This document shows positions 1 through 10,829 of a DNA stretch of 64,000 bases, in pieces. The DNA comes from Ischnura elegans (taxonomy: Eukaryota > Arthropoda > Insecta > Odonata > Coenagrionidae). The stretch covers positions 139,438,198 through 139,502,197 of the forward strand of contig NC_060246.1 of the NCBI RefSeq assembly GCF_921293095.1, written 5' to 3'. Position numbers and translations under genes: made by a program. Below the pieces are notes generated by a model. That model saw nothing but the letters and a program-made list of their open reading frames with translations. It was not told where the DNA came from and searched no databases. Within the stretch, counting starts at the first letter, position 1. Every line of letters begins with the position of its first letter.

Positions 1-64
1 TGGAGTATTTCCCCTGTCTGGACTTACGTGAAAAATCAACCAGATTTTACGACGTAACGTTACA
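1..64 (+). repeat. 3' end of the 5' LTR (truncated by the window edge)
   Basis: This segment is identical over 64 bases to 7376-7439. It ends in TACA and is followed after 3 nt by a tRNA-like primer binding site, as expected at the LTR/leader boundary. Confidence 0.93.
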
Positions 65-67
65 TAT

Positions 68-92
68 TGGTAGCAGAGCGTGGTTCGATTTC
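68..92 (+). promoter_or_regulatory. Retrotransposon primer binding site
   Basis: The sequence begins TGGTAGCAGAG, the complement of a tRNA 3' end (CTCTGCTACCA). That acceptor arm fits eukaryotic initiator tRNA-Met, and the following TGGTT and CGA also fit its T arm apart from small mismatches. The position 3 nt downstream of the LTR is right. The tRNA assignment rests on recalled consensus and was not searched. Confidence 0.7.
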
Positions 93-445
93 CTGTCCTT
101 TCGTCGAGGTCTCCGAGTACTGGACAATGGTGACAATTCTCCACTATTTCTCCACTTTTTGCAGTTTCTGGTTGTTTCTCCTCTTAAAAGTGAGTTATTT
201 TATGTTCCATTAAGTGCTTTTTGGTTCGTGTGGGATTACGTGACTAGTGTTGCCGACTTTTCCTCGTGGTCCTATGCCATTTGACATTAATGTTCGTAAT
301 GCTCGTAATGTTCTTGATAATTTGGATAGCAGCTAGTTATTCTCGCACCCCTCTTTTCTTATTGGATTCTTCCAGTAATGAGAGATAGTTTTATTTCTCG
401 CTTTTTCTCTCTCTTTTTCTCGTTGTCGTCACTTCACTTTTCAAA

Positions 446-3400
446 ATGCCTGGAGGTACTGAAAACCCGTACGAGAAAACTTATTTAACCACGGGCGAGG
501 ATCGTAAGGCCAGGGGTACGGCTAATGTGTCCGTAGGAAGTGAAGTTTCTAATAATGAACGGGAATCTTCTTTAGAAGTGGTTCCACCTCGCCCAACGCA
601 CGAGGAAAGTAGTGATGTTCTCGTCTCTCACGAAATGTCTGCTTCTCAGACATTGCCAGTTTCTGAAGGGTTAGTAATTGTCAAACAATTACTCAGTGAT
701 TTTCCGCCATTTGAAGTGTCAAACAGTGAGAATTGGTTTAATTTCATGTTAAAAGTTAATGAAATCGTTTCTTTGTCTTTGGTTCCTCTGTCAACGTTAT
801 TGTACCTTGTAGTATCTAAACTTCCTGCCAGCTCTCGTCATTTTTGGTTGTCTATGTTAAACTTGAATCTCGCATGGTCTGAAATCACTGAAAAAGTTTG
901 GGCTAGAATTGTTAGTGACAGAGAGTTTGATCGCTTGATCACTACGAAAGTTAAGAGATTTCAGTTCCCTCGCGAAACGCCCCACGATTTCGTGTGTTCT
1001 GTGCGTAATGCCACTCAGGTGCTGGGTTTGCAGTATTCCGAGTCTTCTATTGTGCGACTCATTATTCAAGGGTTAAATCCTTTAACAAAATCTGCAATTA
1101 TGTTCTCAAATCAGCCTAACACATTTGTAGAATTGGACTCTGTTATCACGCAGGCTTCTAAACATTTAATGGACTGTGCTGAATATTCCAACACTTTCCA
1201 TCGTATCTCTAGGAATCCGTCTTCTGTTGCCTCTTCCAGTGCGCCTAGGGAAGTTTCTTTTCCTATTAATTGTTCTTACTGTCATAAACCTGGCCACAAA
1301 GTGAACGAGTGTCGCAAAAGACGACGATTTACTCAGCCTGCCGTGAGTTTGATGAGCGTCCGTGACAAGTGTTCGACTCGATTGCCAATATTATCTATTA
1401 ATCTTCATTCTATGCCATGCCAGGCTTTAATTGACACTGGGTGTTCAGTTTCACTGTGTGATGAAGATTTCTTTGCTTCTCTGAAATGTTGCCGGAGAAA
1501 GGTTATTCGTAAGAATGTTGACGTCGATTTAATCACTGTGTCGGGGCAGCCTTTTCATATTAATTCCTCTGTCTCACTCAAGGTTCAAATAGGCAAGTTT
1601 TCTTGGAACCACGTGTTTTATCTAGCTAATATCCCGTTTCCCGTGTTACTGGGTGTGGATTTCATTTGTAATTCAAAGATGATTATTCGTCCGGCGAACG
1701 TCAGTTTTGAAATTGCCCCGAATTCTCTTTTTTCTTTTACGGACAATTGCGAAGCGTTTAAATCGGCGCCAGTTAGTAACTCGTCCGAATCTCATGTTCT
1801 GTCGTCCACTGAAATCACGTTGTGTGATAAGTTGAAGGGCTTATTGTCAAAATTTCCTGATGTGATTTCTCAAGAATTGGGGGTCACATCTGTTATGACA
1901 TACGAAATTGAACTGCTAGATTCAACTCCGATTCGATCCCATCCTTATTCGTTGTCACCTCCAAAGGCTAATTTAATGAAGAAGCACATCCAATCTTTAC
2001 TTGATAAGAAAGTGATTGAGGTTTCCAATTCAAACTGGTGTTCGCCAGCTTTTCTAGTGCCTAAAAAGGATGGATCTGAAAGATTAGTGGTTGATTACCG
2101 TAAGTTGAACAAAGTTGTTAAATCAGACGGTTATCCAACACCTTCTGTTGAACATGCATTCCAATATCTTGCTGATGCAAAATATTTCACTGTTCTTGAT
2201 CTCAATTCTGCCTTTCATCAAATACCATTATCTGAGAATTCTAAGAAATTAACTGCTTTTGTGACGCCGTTCGGAGTGTACCAATATAATAGATTGCCAT
2301 TTGGTTTTGTAAATTCTCCTCAAATATTCACTCGTCTCATTAATGAAGTATTGGGCGATTTGAAATATTCATGTGTCTACCCATATATTGATGACTTGTG
2401 TATCTATTCCAAGTCTGCTGAAGACCATGTATCTCATGTTAATGCTGTCCTCAACAAACTACGCAGTGCCGGTTTGACGGTGTGCGAGGACAAGGTTAAG
2501 CTTGGTGTGGAATCACTCACTTTTCTGGGCCATCTCATCACAAATGGAACCTTGCAAGTTGATCCTGAGAGAGTGAGACCAATTGAACAATTCCCAGTTC
2601 CCAGAAATGTGAAGGAAGTGGCCAGATTCATTGGACTTTGTGGGTTTTACTGCAAATTTATTCCAAGGTATTCTGAAATTTCTATGCCACTGAATCGCTT
2701 AAAACGTAAAAATGTTCCTTTTCAATGGACAGCTGTTGAAAATGAGGCTTTCTGTCAGTTGAAGAAAGCTCTCACCAATCCACCAGTATTATCTTTCCCT
2801 CGATTTGACGAGGAATTTCATTTATTTGTCGATGCCAGTAATTTGGCGGTTGGTGCCGTTCTGAATCACAAAGTAAATGGTGATTTTGTCCCTGTGGCTT
2901 TCGCTAGTAAGGCACTCTTGGAACATGAACGTAAATTTTCTTCTTATGAATTGGAGTGTCACGCAATTCATTTTGGAATTCAAAAATTCAGTGTTTACTT
3001 ACAAGTAAAACCATTTCACTTGTACACTGATAATGGTGCCTTGACATGGCTTTTCTCTCATCCTAAGCAGTTGGGCAAATTAGGCCGGATGGTTCTTAAA
3101 TTATCCTCTTATAAATTCACTGTGCATCATGTTCGAGGATCAGCTAATTCTGTCGCAGATTGTCTTTCTCGCATTGAGCCATCCTCATCTACAAATAGTC
3201 ATTTAGATGTGGAATCAATCACTCATAAGGAGTCAGCTGTTCCTTATTCTTGTGTGTTACATAAATTGCCTTTGTCATTCGTTGACATTCGAAAACACCA
3301 AGAAACTGATCTCGTTCTAAAGGATATTTTCAATCAGATTAATAATAATTCCTTGAACGACAAAAACTATTTTCTGAAGGGACAGCTATTATGTTATGGG

Positions 3401-4507
3401 AATTCTAAAATTAAGCGAGGAAGAGCTGTTCTGCCTACGGTCTTGAGGCCTATGATTTTTCAATATTTTCACTGCTCTAGTATGTCTGCTCACTTGGGCA
3501 TGGCTAAAACTTATGATAAGATTAGCAGACACTTTTGGTGGAAGGATATGAAAAGAGAGGTTTATGACATGGTCAGAAAATGCCATCTGTGTCAAACTTG
3601 TAAACCCAGAAATGCTCCACCTCCTGGCATGCTATCATCGAAAAATCCTTCTGAGGTTTGGGAAAGACTTTATATTGACTTTGTGGGTCCTTTACCTTTG
3701 ACTAAAGGTGGACACCAATATATACTTTCTCTTATTGATGGTTTTTCTAAATTCTGTTTTCTTGAGCCAGTTCGTAAGGCTACTGCTGGTTCAGTTGTTT
3801 CAATACTCACTCAAAGAGTATTCCCGAAATTCGGTTTTCCTAAATATTTGGTGTCTGATAATGCACAAGTTTTCAAATCTCATGCCGTTAAGGAGATGTG
3901 TTTGCAACTGGGGGTTAAGCAAATTTTTGTTTCTCCATACTATCCCTGTTCTAATCAGGTAGAGAGATTGCATAGAAATCTAAAATCTGCACTTGCTATT
4001 TTGTGCAATAATGCTCACCATATGTGGGACTCTATGCTTGCTGACTTAAATTTTGCCCTGAACACTGCCTCACATGAGAGCAGTGGATTTTCTCCTGCCA
4101 AAATAATTTTCGGCAGAGAACTTAAGCATCCTTTAATTAATCAGTGGGACATTCCAAAATCTTTATTCGAGAATGATCTCAGCGATAATGACAGACAAGC
4201 CTGCCTGAATCATGTTATTGCTAATTTAAAAAAGGCCAGAAACAGGTATAAAGAATCCTATAATAAATCTCACTCCCAAATCACTTTCTGTGTGGGAGAT
4301 CTTGTTCTCTGCAAAAACCATCCTGTCAGTTCTAAAGGTGAACAGAAAATGGCAAAACTGGAACCTCTGTGGAAAGGACCTTTCGTCCTTAAAAAGTATC
4401 TCTCTCCTGTAACAGTTATTCTGGAAGTTTCTCCTGGGAAAGAGAAAATTTGTCATGTTTCTCATTTAAAGGCATATCATGGTGGCATTGCTAATTCCAG
4501 TAATTAA
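446..4507 (+). CDS. Gag-Pol polyprotein of a Ty3/gypsy retrotransposon
   Basis: A single uninterrupted 1353-aa frame encodes Gag and Pol together, without a frameshift. In order: Gag with a CCHC zinc knuckle (CSYCHKPGHKVNEC, about residues 275-288); an aspartic protease with LIDTGCS (about 328); reverse transcriptase with FLVPKKDG (about 537) and catalytic YIDD (about 647); RNase H starting FVDAS (about 794); an integrase HHCC zinc finger (about 1008-1050) and DDE core, with Asp in YIDF (about 1076), Asp in VSDNA (about 1137) and Glu in NQVERLH (about 1171); and a C-terminal GPF-type module with WKGPF (about 1310). The domain order RT-RH-INT is that of Metaviridae. All catalytic residues I can identify are present, so the copy looks capable of mobilising itself. 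The clade within gypsy (CsRn1-, Mag- or Mdg3-like) was not determined. Confidence 0.97.
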   Translation: MPGGTENPYEKTYLTTGEDRKARGTANVSVGSEVSNNERESSLEVVPPRPTHEESSDVLVSHEMSASQTLPVSEGLVIVKQLLSDFPPFEVSNSENWFNFMLKVNEIVSLSLVPLSTLLYLVVSKLPASSRHFWLSMLNLNLAWSEITEKVWARIVSDREFDRLITTKVKRFQFPRETPHDFVCSVRNATQVLGLQYSESSIVRLIIQGLNPLTKSAIMFSNQPNTFVELDSVITQASKHLMDCAEYSNTFHRISRNPSSVASSSAPREVSFPINCSYCHKPGHKVNECRKRRRFTQPAVSLMSVRDKCSTRLPILSINLHSMPCQALIDTGCSVSLCDEDFFASLKCCRRKVIRKNVDVDLITVSGQPFHINSSVSLKVQIGKFSWNHVFYLANIPFPVLLGVDFICNSKMIIRPANVSFEIAPNSLFSFTDNCEAFKSAPVSNSSESHVLSSTEITLCDKLKGLLSKFPDVISQELGVTSVMTYEIELLDSTPIRSHPYSLSPPKANLMKKHIQSLLDKKVIEVSNSNWCSPAFLVPKKDGSERLVVDYRKLNKVVKSDGYPTPSVEHAFQYLADAKYFTVLDLNSAFHQIPLSENSKKLTAFVTPFGVYQYNRLPFGFVNSPQIFTRLINEVLGDLKYSCVYPYIDDLCIYSKSAEDHVSHVNAVLNKLRSAGLTVCEDKVKLGVESLTFLGHLITNGTLQVDPERVRPIEQFPVPRNVKEVARFIGLCGFYCKFIPRYSEISMPLNRLKRKNVPFQWTAVENEAFCQLKKALTNPPVLSFPRFDEEFHLFVDASNLAVGAVLNHKVNGDFVPVAFASKALLEHERKFSSYELECHAIHFGIQKFSVYLQVKPFHLYTDNGALTWLFSHPKQLGKLGRMVLKLSSYKFTVHHVRGSANSVADCLSRIEPSSSTNSHLDVESITHKESAVPYSCVLHKLPLSFVDIRKHQETDLVLKDIFNQINNNSLNDKNYFLKGQLLCYGNSKIKRGRAVLPTVLRPMIFQYFHCSSMSAHLGMAKTYDKISRHFWWKDMKREVYDMVRKCHLCQTCKPRNAPPPGMLSSKNPSEVWERLYIDFVGPLPLTKGGHQYILSLIDGFSKFCFLEPVRKATAGSVVSILTQRVFPKFGFPKYLVSDNAQVFKSHAVKEMCLQLGVKQIFVSPYYPCSNQVERLHRNLKSALAILCNNAHHMWDSMLADLNFALNTASHESSGFSPAKIIFGRELKHPLINQWDIPKSLFENDLSDNDRQACLNHVIANLKKARNRYKESYNKSHSQITFCVGDLVLCKNHPVSSKGEQKMAKLEPLWKGPFVLKKYLSPVTVILEVSPGKEKICHVSHLKAYHGGIANSSN

Positions 4508-7375
4508 AAGGAGAGAAATATCATTGATTTTTTTTTTTATTCTTTTTTTAATGAATGCTAATGTTTGCTCTCTCAAATACTATTTGATGCTTGATTTCGG
4601 TGTTGTATTTCTATTGATTCCTATTAATATTGTTTTGATTAATGAATAATAAGTCTATTTCTATGCTTGTAATTGAAATTGTTCTGAAATATTGTATTGT
4701 ACTTGCTTATTCTCATCTGCTTAATTCACTCATGTAATTTAGTGTTGGTCTACTGTGATTGTGAGATGGGGTAAGGTGGAGGAATTATGGGTGCTTGGAG
4801 GGAGAGGACGGGAGATTAACTTGGGGGGAAATCCCCGAGATGGCTCGTTTCCAGATAAGCTGTGGAGGTGGCCCCAGTTATTAAGATTCAATTGTGTTTT
4901 GTGTCACCTTTTCTCCACCAAGACTTTATGGACATTCTCACAATTCTGGACAGTGATAAGTGTCGTGATTTTGCAGTGTTCAATATTCTATCGATGGCTG
5001 AGTGATTGAATTGATCAGCTGATTTTAAGACTGCCTACTGTGTTTTAGTGTGGCTTTTGGCGTTGAGTTGCGACCTTCATCGCCCGACAAGTATGAACTT
5101 TCATCTTGTCGCAACCAGCATGTAGCTCTCATTTCTATTGTTAATTGAAGAGTGAAATTTAGAGTGATTTCTTTTGTTGATGCAATATGCAGTTCTCATT
5201 TTGTTAGCATCGCCTATGATTCTTTTTGACTTGTTTAATTAATACTGAGAGATATATATACACATCTTGATTAAATTTAGTCAGTACTTGTTCAATAGCT
5301 GACATGAATACCATATGCCTTGTAAATATTAATAATTATTGGAAAATCGAGGAATTTAGTGCAATCTATTGTCATTTATGTAAATCTTGTTGAATTTTGG
5401 AGGATTCTTTATTGATAATTAATTATGGACTGATAATATTTACAAACATGGAGGGTTTAAACGGAGAAATACTAATGCCAATGTATATTAATTAAGTGAG
5501 ACACATATTATGCTGAATATTTTTGCTGGTATTTTGATAACTAATAATTATTTAGTGAATAACCGTATTTTTGAATAAACTTGTACTTAATGATTATATA
5601 ATATGGGGTATATATTTTGTTGGTCGACCCTAACTTTCTCTTGGGTTGCAATATGAATTTTGGGTAGAAGTTAAAACCCATTTTTGTGAATCGTTGTTTT
5701 TTGATAAGGTGGTTGAACCCAACTAATGGGACAACCCAGGGTTCCCATGAACCCAACTGCTTCACCAACCCAATCTTGCCCATTTACTAAGTGGTTGGTT
5801 ATTGTATTGCTTTACTTGGTTTTAAAAAAAAAAAACCCACAAAATATCTCTGATGAGAGAAGGAACATTTGAGTTTGGTAAAGATATCCTGGTGTTATAC
5901 CAATAAAAATCTTCCCAGTTCCTTCTAGTTGCTGATGGTAATTATTTGTAATTTTGATTCACTGTTCACCGAAACAAGCATCACATTATGACATATTGAT
6001 TATTAATTTCATTTTCTTGCTATGTAATACTAATTAATCTACTCTATATCAATTCAGCATATTTCTTGTCTCACTCTTGTAATTATGTCATGTTACTCAC
6101 TTAAGAATTCTGTTGAATTCCAAACATCACTTCTGAGGTTATTATTTACAGAGTGATAAAAATGTATGTTCTTGTCAAAACTATTTTTGAGTGATATTTC
6201 TTGAATACTGTTACCTCAATCAATAAACTTTTCAATATTCAGTTCAATTCTAACCACTGAATAATGGTTTTTGTAAATTCCATGGGGGGTTAAACAGTGG
6301 GGGTTCATCCAGTGAAAACCAGTGGACCTGTGATGCCTCGATAAGTTTTCTAGGCATTAATCAGTTCTTGGTGGACGTGTCTTGGTCCCCAAGTTCAAGC
6401 AATTTTTGTGGTCATTTTCCTACAGAGGATGTGGCATTTTTTAGTGTCCCCCCCCCCCCAAAATTTCTGGTACCCCCCCCCCCCAGAAATTCCTCGAACT
6501 TCCTCGAACTTCCTCCGAACTTATCCGCAGAACTTCTCCCGCCAAGAACTTTTCGCGCTAAGGTTTTTTCGCGCAAAGGATTTTTTGCGCAAAGGGTCCC
6601 TGTAGCAAAGTGCCCTGTCTCGCAAAATCCTGTCTCTGGAAAATCCTGTCTCTGGAAACAGTCTCTGAAACAGCCTCCGAAGCAGCCTCCGAACCAGCCT
6701 CCGAACCAGCCTACCTGCAATGCAAGACTTATATAGGACTACTGCGGAGAAATACTTCTCCTTGGCAAGCAAGGGGAAATCGGTGCTAAGGCCTTAGTAT
6801 TGCACTTGGAGTGAGAAGTTTTACCATTGTCCTATCACAAACTCTCTCTCCCTCCAACACCTCACCCCAGTATCTCCTTCCCCTCCATGTGTTCCAATGA
6901 ACGATTCCTCTGAGGTCTCCAACCCAGATGTTGAGGGGAAAATTCTGGGTGCTGGCTTTGTCTCAAAACCAGGGAATGGTGTTTTGCGGAGCGGCCGTTT
7001 CTGCAGGGGCAGTGACGCATCAGTGGGCGGTTGTTGAATTCGCCTGGCTACCCCTCCACTCCCTGGAAGAAGCCCTCCCCTCAAATGCTGTCTCGCCTTG
7101 CTTAGGCGAGCCCTTTTTCTTCCTGACCTGCATGGGAGTCACATGTCTTGTGAGCCATGGCATATTTAGAGCAATTTTCTGCTGGTAATGTTTCCTTGGG
7201 ATCATGAATTTACTATCATTGTTTTCTGTAATACTTCTGATTTTTTTTGAATACTCTACTTTGAATAGATATCGTACGGTAATAACTCGTAAATTATTTT
7301 TTGGCTGCCTTTTTCTTGTGAGCTGTTTTTCTTGTTTGTGGAGTCTTTTCCCTGATCCAGCATGTGACCGACGGT
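4508..7375 (+). other. Long non-coding 3' part of the gypsy element
   Basis: No convincing ORF lies between the gag-pol stop and the terminal 64-bp LTR segment. A purine run at 4504-4518 and a second at 4794-4812 are candidate polypurine tracts. AT-rich sequence fills 5000-6250. A cluster of short repeats and two C-homopolymers lies at 6440-6720. Which part belongs to the 3' LTR needs the 5' flank, which is outside the window. Confidence 0.6.
6441..6720 (+). repeat. Cluster of short tandem repeats in the gypsy 3' region
   Basis: Two runs of about ten C bases (near 6450 and 6475) are followed by three copies of a TTCCTCGAAC-like 10-mer, two copies of a CGCGCAAAGGATTTT-like unit, two copies of a CCTGTCTCTGGAAA unit and about four copies of a 12-mer of the form CAGCCTCCGAAC. 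Several open frames across this stretch are by-products of the repeats. Confidence 0.7.
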
Positions 7376-7439
7376 TGGAGTATTTCCCCTGTCTGGACTT
7401 ACGTGAAAAATCAACCAGATTTTACGACGTAACGTTACA
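7376..7439 (+). repeat. 3' end of the 3' LTR
   Basis: The segment is identical to bases 1-64 and ends in TACA. Sequence of the interrupted LINE begins at 7440, where ATATC should be the 4-5 bp target duplication. The partner copy lies upstream of the window, so the duplication could not be confirmed. Confidence 0.9.
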
Positions 7440-7743
7440 ATATCTAAGCTGATACAGAGATTTACTTAGCTTGGGTATTATTGAATTGATGTGTGAGGAC
7501 CATTTTAAGGATGGCTCGAATACAACACCAAGGAATTTTACATTGTCTGCAAATAAGAGGTCAACTTCGTTAAGTCGTACTGATGTACACTATGTATTGA
7601 ATTAATACACTAGTGTCGTCTGCAAATAAAACAGTTTCAGCTTCTGGGACACAACTTGGTAAGTCGTTTATATACAACAAAAAAAGTAGGGGCCCGAGTA
7701 TCGAGCCCTGGGGGAAGCCAGATTTCATTGCTCTTTTGGCAGA

Positions 7744-9177
7744 CTAAAAATTTAGCTTTAGGTTTGTCGACGAATCAAAATGAGAAATTTCAACCAGCTG
7801 AAATCTTTCCTGTAGATACGAATGAAACCATTTATTAGCTATGCCCGAAATCCCATATTTATTTAGTTTTTTCAGAAGGACTTCATGGTTGACAATATCA
7901 AAAGCCTTCGTGAGATCGAATAATACCCCTATTGGCAAATTATTTGTATCAATTGCAGTAAGTGTTTTGGTGATGAATTCATGAAGGGCTTTAGTTGTTG
8001 AACTACCACTTCTAAAACCATGTTGATGCTTGGAAAGTATAGAGTTTATTTCCAAGTATTTCATTACACGGTTAAACATTATCCTTTCAAATATTTTTGA
8101 GATTCCTGGTAGCAAAGTTATTGGCCTAAAGTTTTCTACATCATTTACTTTTCCTTTTTTATGAAGTGGTATGACTTTACTTAGTTTGAGGCAGTTTGGA
8201 AAAATTCCATCAGTTAAAGATAGGTTACAAAGATATATTAAGGGTTTGCTCATAAAAGGTATGGCAAATTTTATTATTTTGTCCGGTATATCATCGACTC
8301 CTGAGGAATACTTATTTTTTAAGGTATGAGCTATGCCAATAATTTCATCATGATTTACGGGGTACAAGAAAATTGAGTGTAAAACTCTATGGGTGACATC
8401 AGCTCTGTTAGAGTAATTCTTTTTTTTAATTGCTGAAATTATTTCTCCTGGGGTTTCCACAAAATAGTTGTTAAAAGCCTCTGCAATTTCATTGGGACTT
8501 GTTAGAACATTGCCCCTTAAAGTGAGTTCTAAGTTTGAAACAGTAGTTTTACTGCATGTTTCCCTTTTTATGACTTGCCAAGCTGCTTTAGAGGTATTCT
8601 TAGAGCTGGCAATAAACTGATCATTGCATGCAGATTTGGCTTTCCTAACAGTTTCTTTGAAAAATTTATTAAAGATTTTATTATCAGTTTTGAGTATATT
8701 ATTGTCAGATGATTTGGCAAGCTCAAATAGTTCCCTTTTATAACGACTCATGTTTATGATATCGTTAGTCAGCCAAGTATTCTTAACTATTTGTGAGCTT
8801 GAAATTTTACATTTCATGACAGGGAAGTTAGTATCAAAATAAAATTTTAGTTTGCTCATAAAAGCATACATTTTTTCATCAAATGTGTTCGCTGCATAAA
8901 CATCCTCCCATGTTTCATTTTCCAGATCAAAAGCCAGCAGCTGCATTTGGTTTGTATGAAAGTACCTTTTATACACATAGTACGAGCTGTGGTTTAAAGT
9001 TTCATTTAAACTTGCGCTAACTAAAACACCTTTATGATCAGAAAAGCCGGTGTTGAAAATTGAAGCACTACATTTATCTTTACATAGGTTAGTCATTATT
9101 TGATCAATAATGGTCACACTTGTTTTTGTAACTCTGGTAGGTTCGCTTAATAAGGCCCTAACCTGGAATGAATCCAA
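7744..9177 (-). pseudogene. LINE ORF2 fragment: end of endonuclease and most of the RT fingers/palm
   Basis: This 477-codon minus-strand frame covers the last part of the endonuclease (TIIDQIMTN, the His/Asp-side region with SDHKGV), a linker, and RT blocks including FRPITLLPGISKIFE, QHGFRSGSST and DLTKAFDIVNHEVLL. The palm continues in another frame, downstream of a frameshift at about 7745, with GFPQGSILGPLLF and FADDT. The copy is therefore broken just before the catalytic ADD motif. The upstream frame joins at about 9268 through a second frameshift in a T-homopolymer. Confidence 0.88.
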
Positions 9178-9267
9178 AACTGATTTAATTTGTAAAACTT
9201 TTCCACAATGCTCTTGCAGGAAGTTAGCATTGAGATCTCCACATATAATGATAGAACTCCCATTTTT

Positions 9268-9606
9268 TTAAAGTTCCTCCAGTAGTATTGTTAGGTAATC
9301 AATAAAGGTATTAAAATTACCATTTGGAGATCTGTACAGACACACAATAAATATCTTAGATTTCAACAGTTTGATAATTGAAAACTCAAAGTCTTTTTCA
9401 ATTTGCACAAGGTTAGTTAAGTCAATGGGTTTGAAGTTAATACCATTTTTGAGGAAAATACAAGTCCCACCATTTTTGTACACACTTCTGCAAGAATAAT
9501 TACCAAGAGTGTGGCCTGGAAAATTTATGGACATTATATCACAGCTGTTGTACCAGTGTTCGGCAAAACAGAGAACATCAACGTTTATCAAATCACTTTT
9601 AAGCAA
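9268..9606 (-). pseudogene. LINE endonuclease N-terminal fragment
   Basis: The 112-aa frame contains CFAEHWYNS (the conserved Glu of the AP-like endonuclease), GGTCIFLKNG and the IVCLYRSP block that precedes the catalytic GDLNAN motif. GDLNAN itself lies in the next frame, just downstream at about 9230. An indel in the homopolymer at 9263-9268 separates the two. Upstream of the Met the frame is still LINE-like (NVQCLNNKL) to about 9650, so the annotated start is not the native one. Confidence 0.85.
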
Positions 9607-9657
9607 AATTTCTACGTCACATAATTTGTTGTTTAAACATTGAACATTTTGAAAATA

Positions 9658-10410
9658 TAGTCACAGTATATAGTGATCACATTGTAGTTGTCATGCTAGA
9701 TGCGAAAGTCAGTGACACCCTTCAGTTGAAACCCTCTAACCCTCCCTGAAGCTATCAAAGCAAATAGGCAAGCCAAGCTCCAGCGTAAGCAGAACAAGAT
9801 CAGCAGGGACATAGATGATTTCAACGTCAACCTGGTGAAATGATGTCATTGAGACATCTCAGTTACTCAATGAGGAGGCTCATCTCCAAAGAGAGGAAAG
9901 ACCCAGATGCCTGAGTGCCGTGGGAAACTAGGATCTGCGGAGAAGCAAGTACTGCAACCTGGAGAAAATATCTTCTGCGGTGGAGTTTGCCTTCTGTGGG
10001 TTATGCATCCAGCCAGAGACTCATTCTGCTTAATTTGTTTGTTAAAAGGCCATTTTGGCAGTGTGTAAGTCCAAAAAAGTGCTTGATTGATGATCACTAT
10101 GGTGGGGAATCTAACATGGAAAGGTTCACACATTTCACTGCTGGTGTTGTAGCATTTACTTTAATGGCTGTAGTACTGCAATGTGAAAGACAGGGAAAAC
10201 CACCACATTATTATCTCGTGGTTTCGTAACCACTCCACTCATTTTTATATCATGACAATATTATGGAATTCTCTCGAGAAAATATTCTGGAAGATGGAGT
10301 TAGATCACTTTGTACCTGCGGTAGGTTAGAAAACTTGAAGGTAGAGATGGGAAGAGTGAACGTATTAAGTAGTAAGCTCCACTGGGTAGCAGTAATAGTC
10401 AAGGGTGGCT
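9658..10410. other. No gene recognised
   Basis: Short open frames on both strands (the longest is 104 codons at 9915-10229) have no recognisable domain. I see no repeat structure or RNA gene here. Confidence 0.5.
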
Positions 10411-10690
10411 TCAGCATCAAATTTGTAGGAGGGTTTTGACTTGGGTCTGGGGGTATAGAATACCCCCCTGGAGAGGAGCTTTCTCCTATATATATAAAAT
10501 TTTATAAATTTCAAATTTGTATGCATTTTGGAGCAAAAATTTCGTTTTTATTGTTAGAAACAGATAGAATTGAAAATTTTACGCATTTAGGGATACAAAA
10601 ACTATTTAAAAAATAAAATTTTTGAATGTTTGATAAAATTTGGGGGGTTCATGACCCCTGTAACCCCCCTGGTGGCAGTGCGCTGTCCCT
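10411..10690. repeat. Probable dispersed repeat with G/C-homopolymer ends
   Basis: GGGGGTATAGAATACCCCC near 10450 is a short inverted repeat. An AT-rich core follows, and the stretch closes with GGGGGGTTCATGACCCC near 10650. A loosely similar pattern occurs near 24950-25150. No coding capacity is seen. The family is unknown. Confidence 0.35.
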
Positions 10691-10829
10691 GCACATTGAA
10701 TCACACAAAACTTATGTCACTAGTGGAGGAAGCAGGGCCGGATCAAACGGGGTGCCTGGGCTACCCACCAAGCATGAGCCTTCTGTCAATATAAAGGTAA
10801 ATCTCACAACATTGGAAAAATGGAACAAA

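Larger units (their letters stand above)
1..7439 (+). mobile_element. Ty3/gypsy-type LTR retrotransposon, nearly full length
   Basis: Bases 1-64 recur exactly at 7376-7439, so the window starts inside the 5' LTR and the element ends at 7439 with ACGTTACA (a canonical CA end). A primer binding site lies 3 nt after the 5' LTR, then a leader, one intact gag-pol ORF (446-4507), and about 2.9 kb of non-coding sequence up to the shared 64 bp. The LTR length is unresolved because most of the 5' copy lies outside the window. If the purine run at 4504-4518 is the polypurine tract, the LTR is close to 2.9 kb. No env-like ORF is seen. The exact LTR match over the visible part and the unbroken ORF suggest a young, possibly active copy. 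It is inserted in a minus-strand LINE that resumes at 7440. Confidence 0.93.
7440..9657 (-). mobile_element. Jockey/CR1-like LINE, 3' part cut off by the gypsy insertion
   Basis: Read on the minus strand, this contains an apurinic endonuclease followed by a reverse transcriptase. Endonuclease marks are AEHW near 9550 and GDLNAN near 9230. RT marks are the GFPQGS block near 7715 and FADDT near 7635. It is broken by two frameshifts (near 9268 and 7745) and then by the gypsy element at 7439/7440. The remainder of RT and the 3' UTR should lie beyond the 5' LTR, outside the window. Homology to LINEs fades just above 9657. Confidence 0.88.

Noticed and set aside
6368..6736. A 122-codon plus-strand ORF rich in Pro/Phe in the gypsy 3' region
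   Set aside because: It is produced by the short tandem repeats and C-homopolymers and lacks any env or other domain.
7480..7610. A CEDHF string on the plus strand suggesting a THAP domain
   Set aside because: It lies in antisense to LINE RT sequence, with no other THAP residues.
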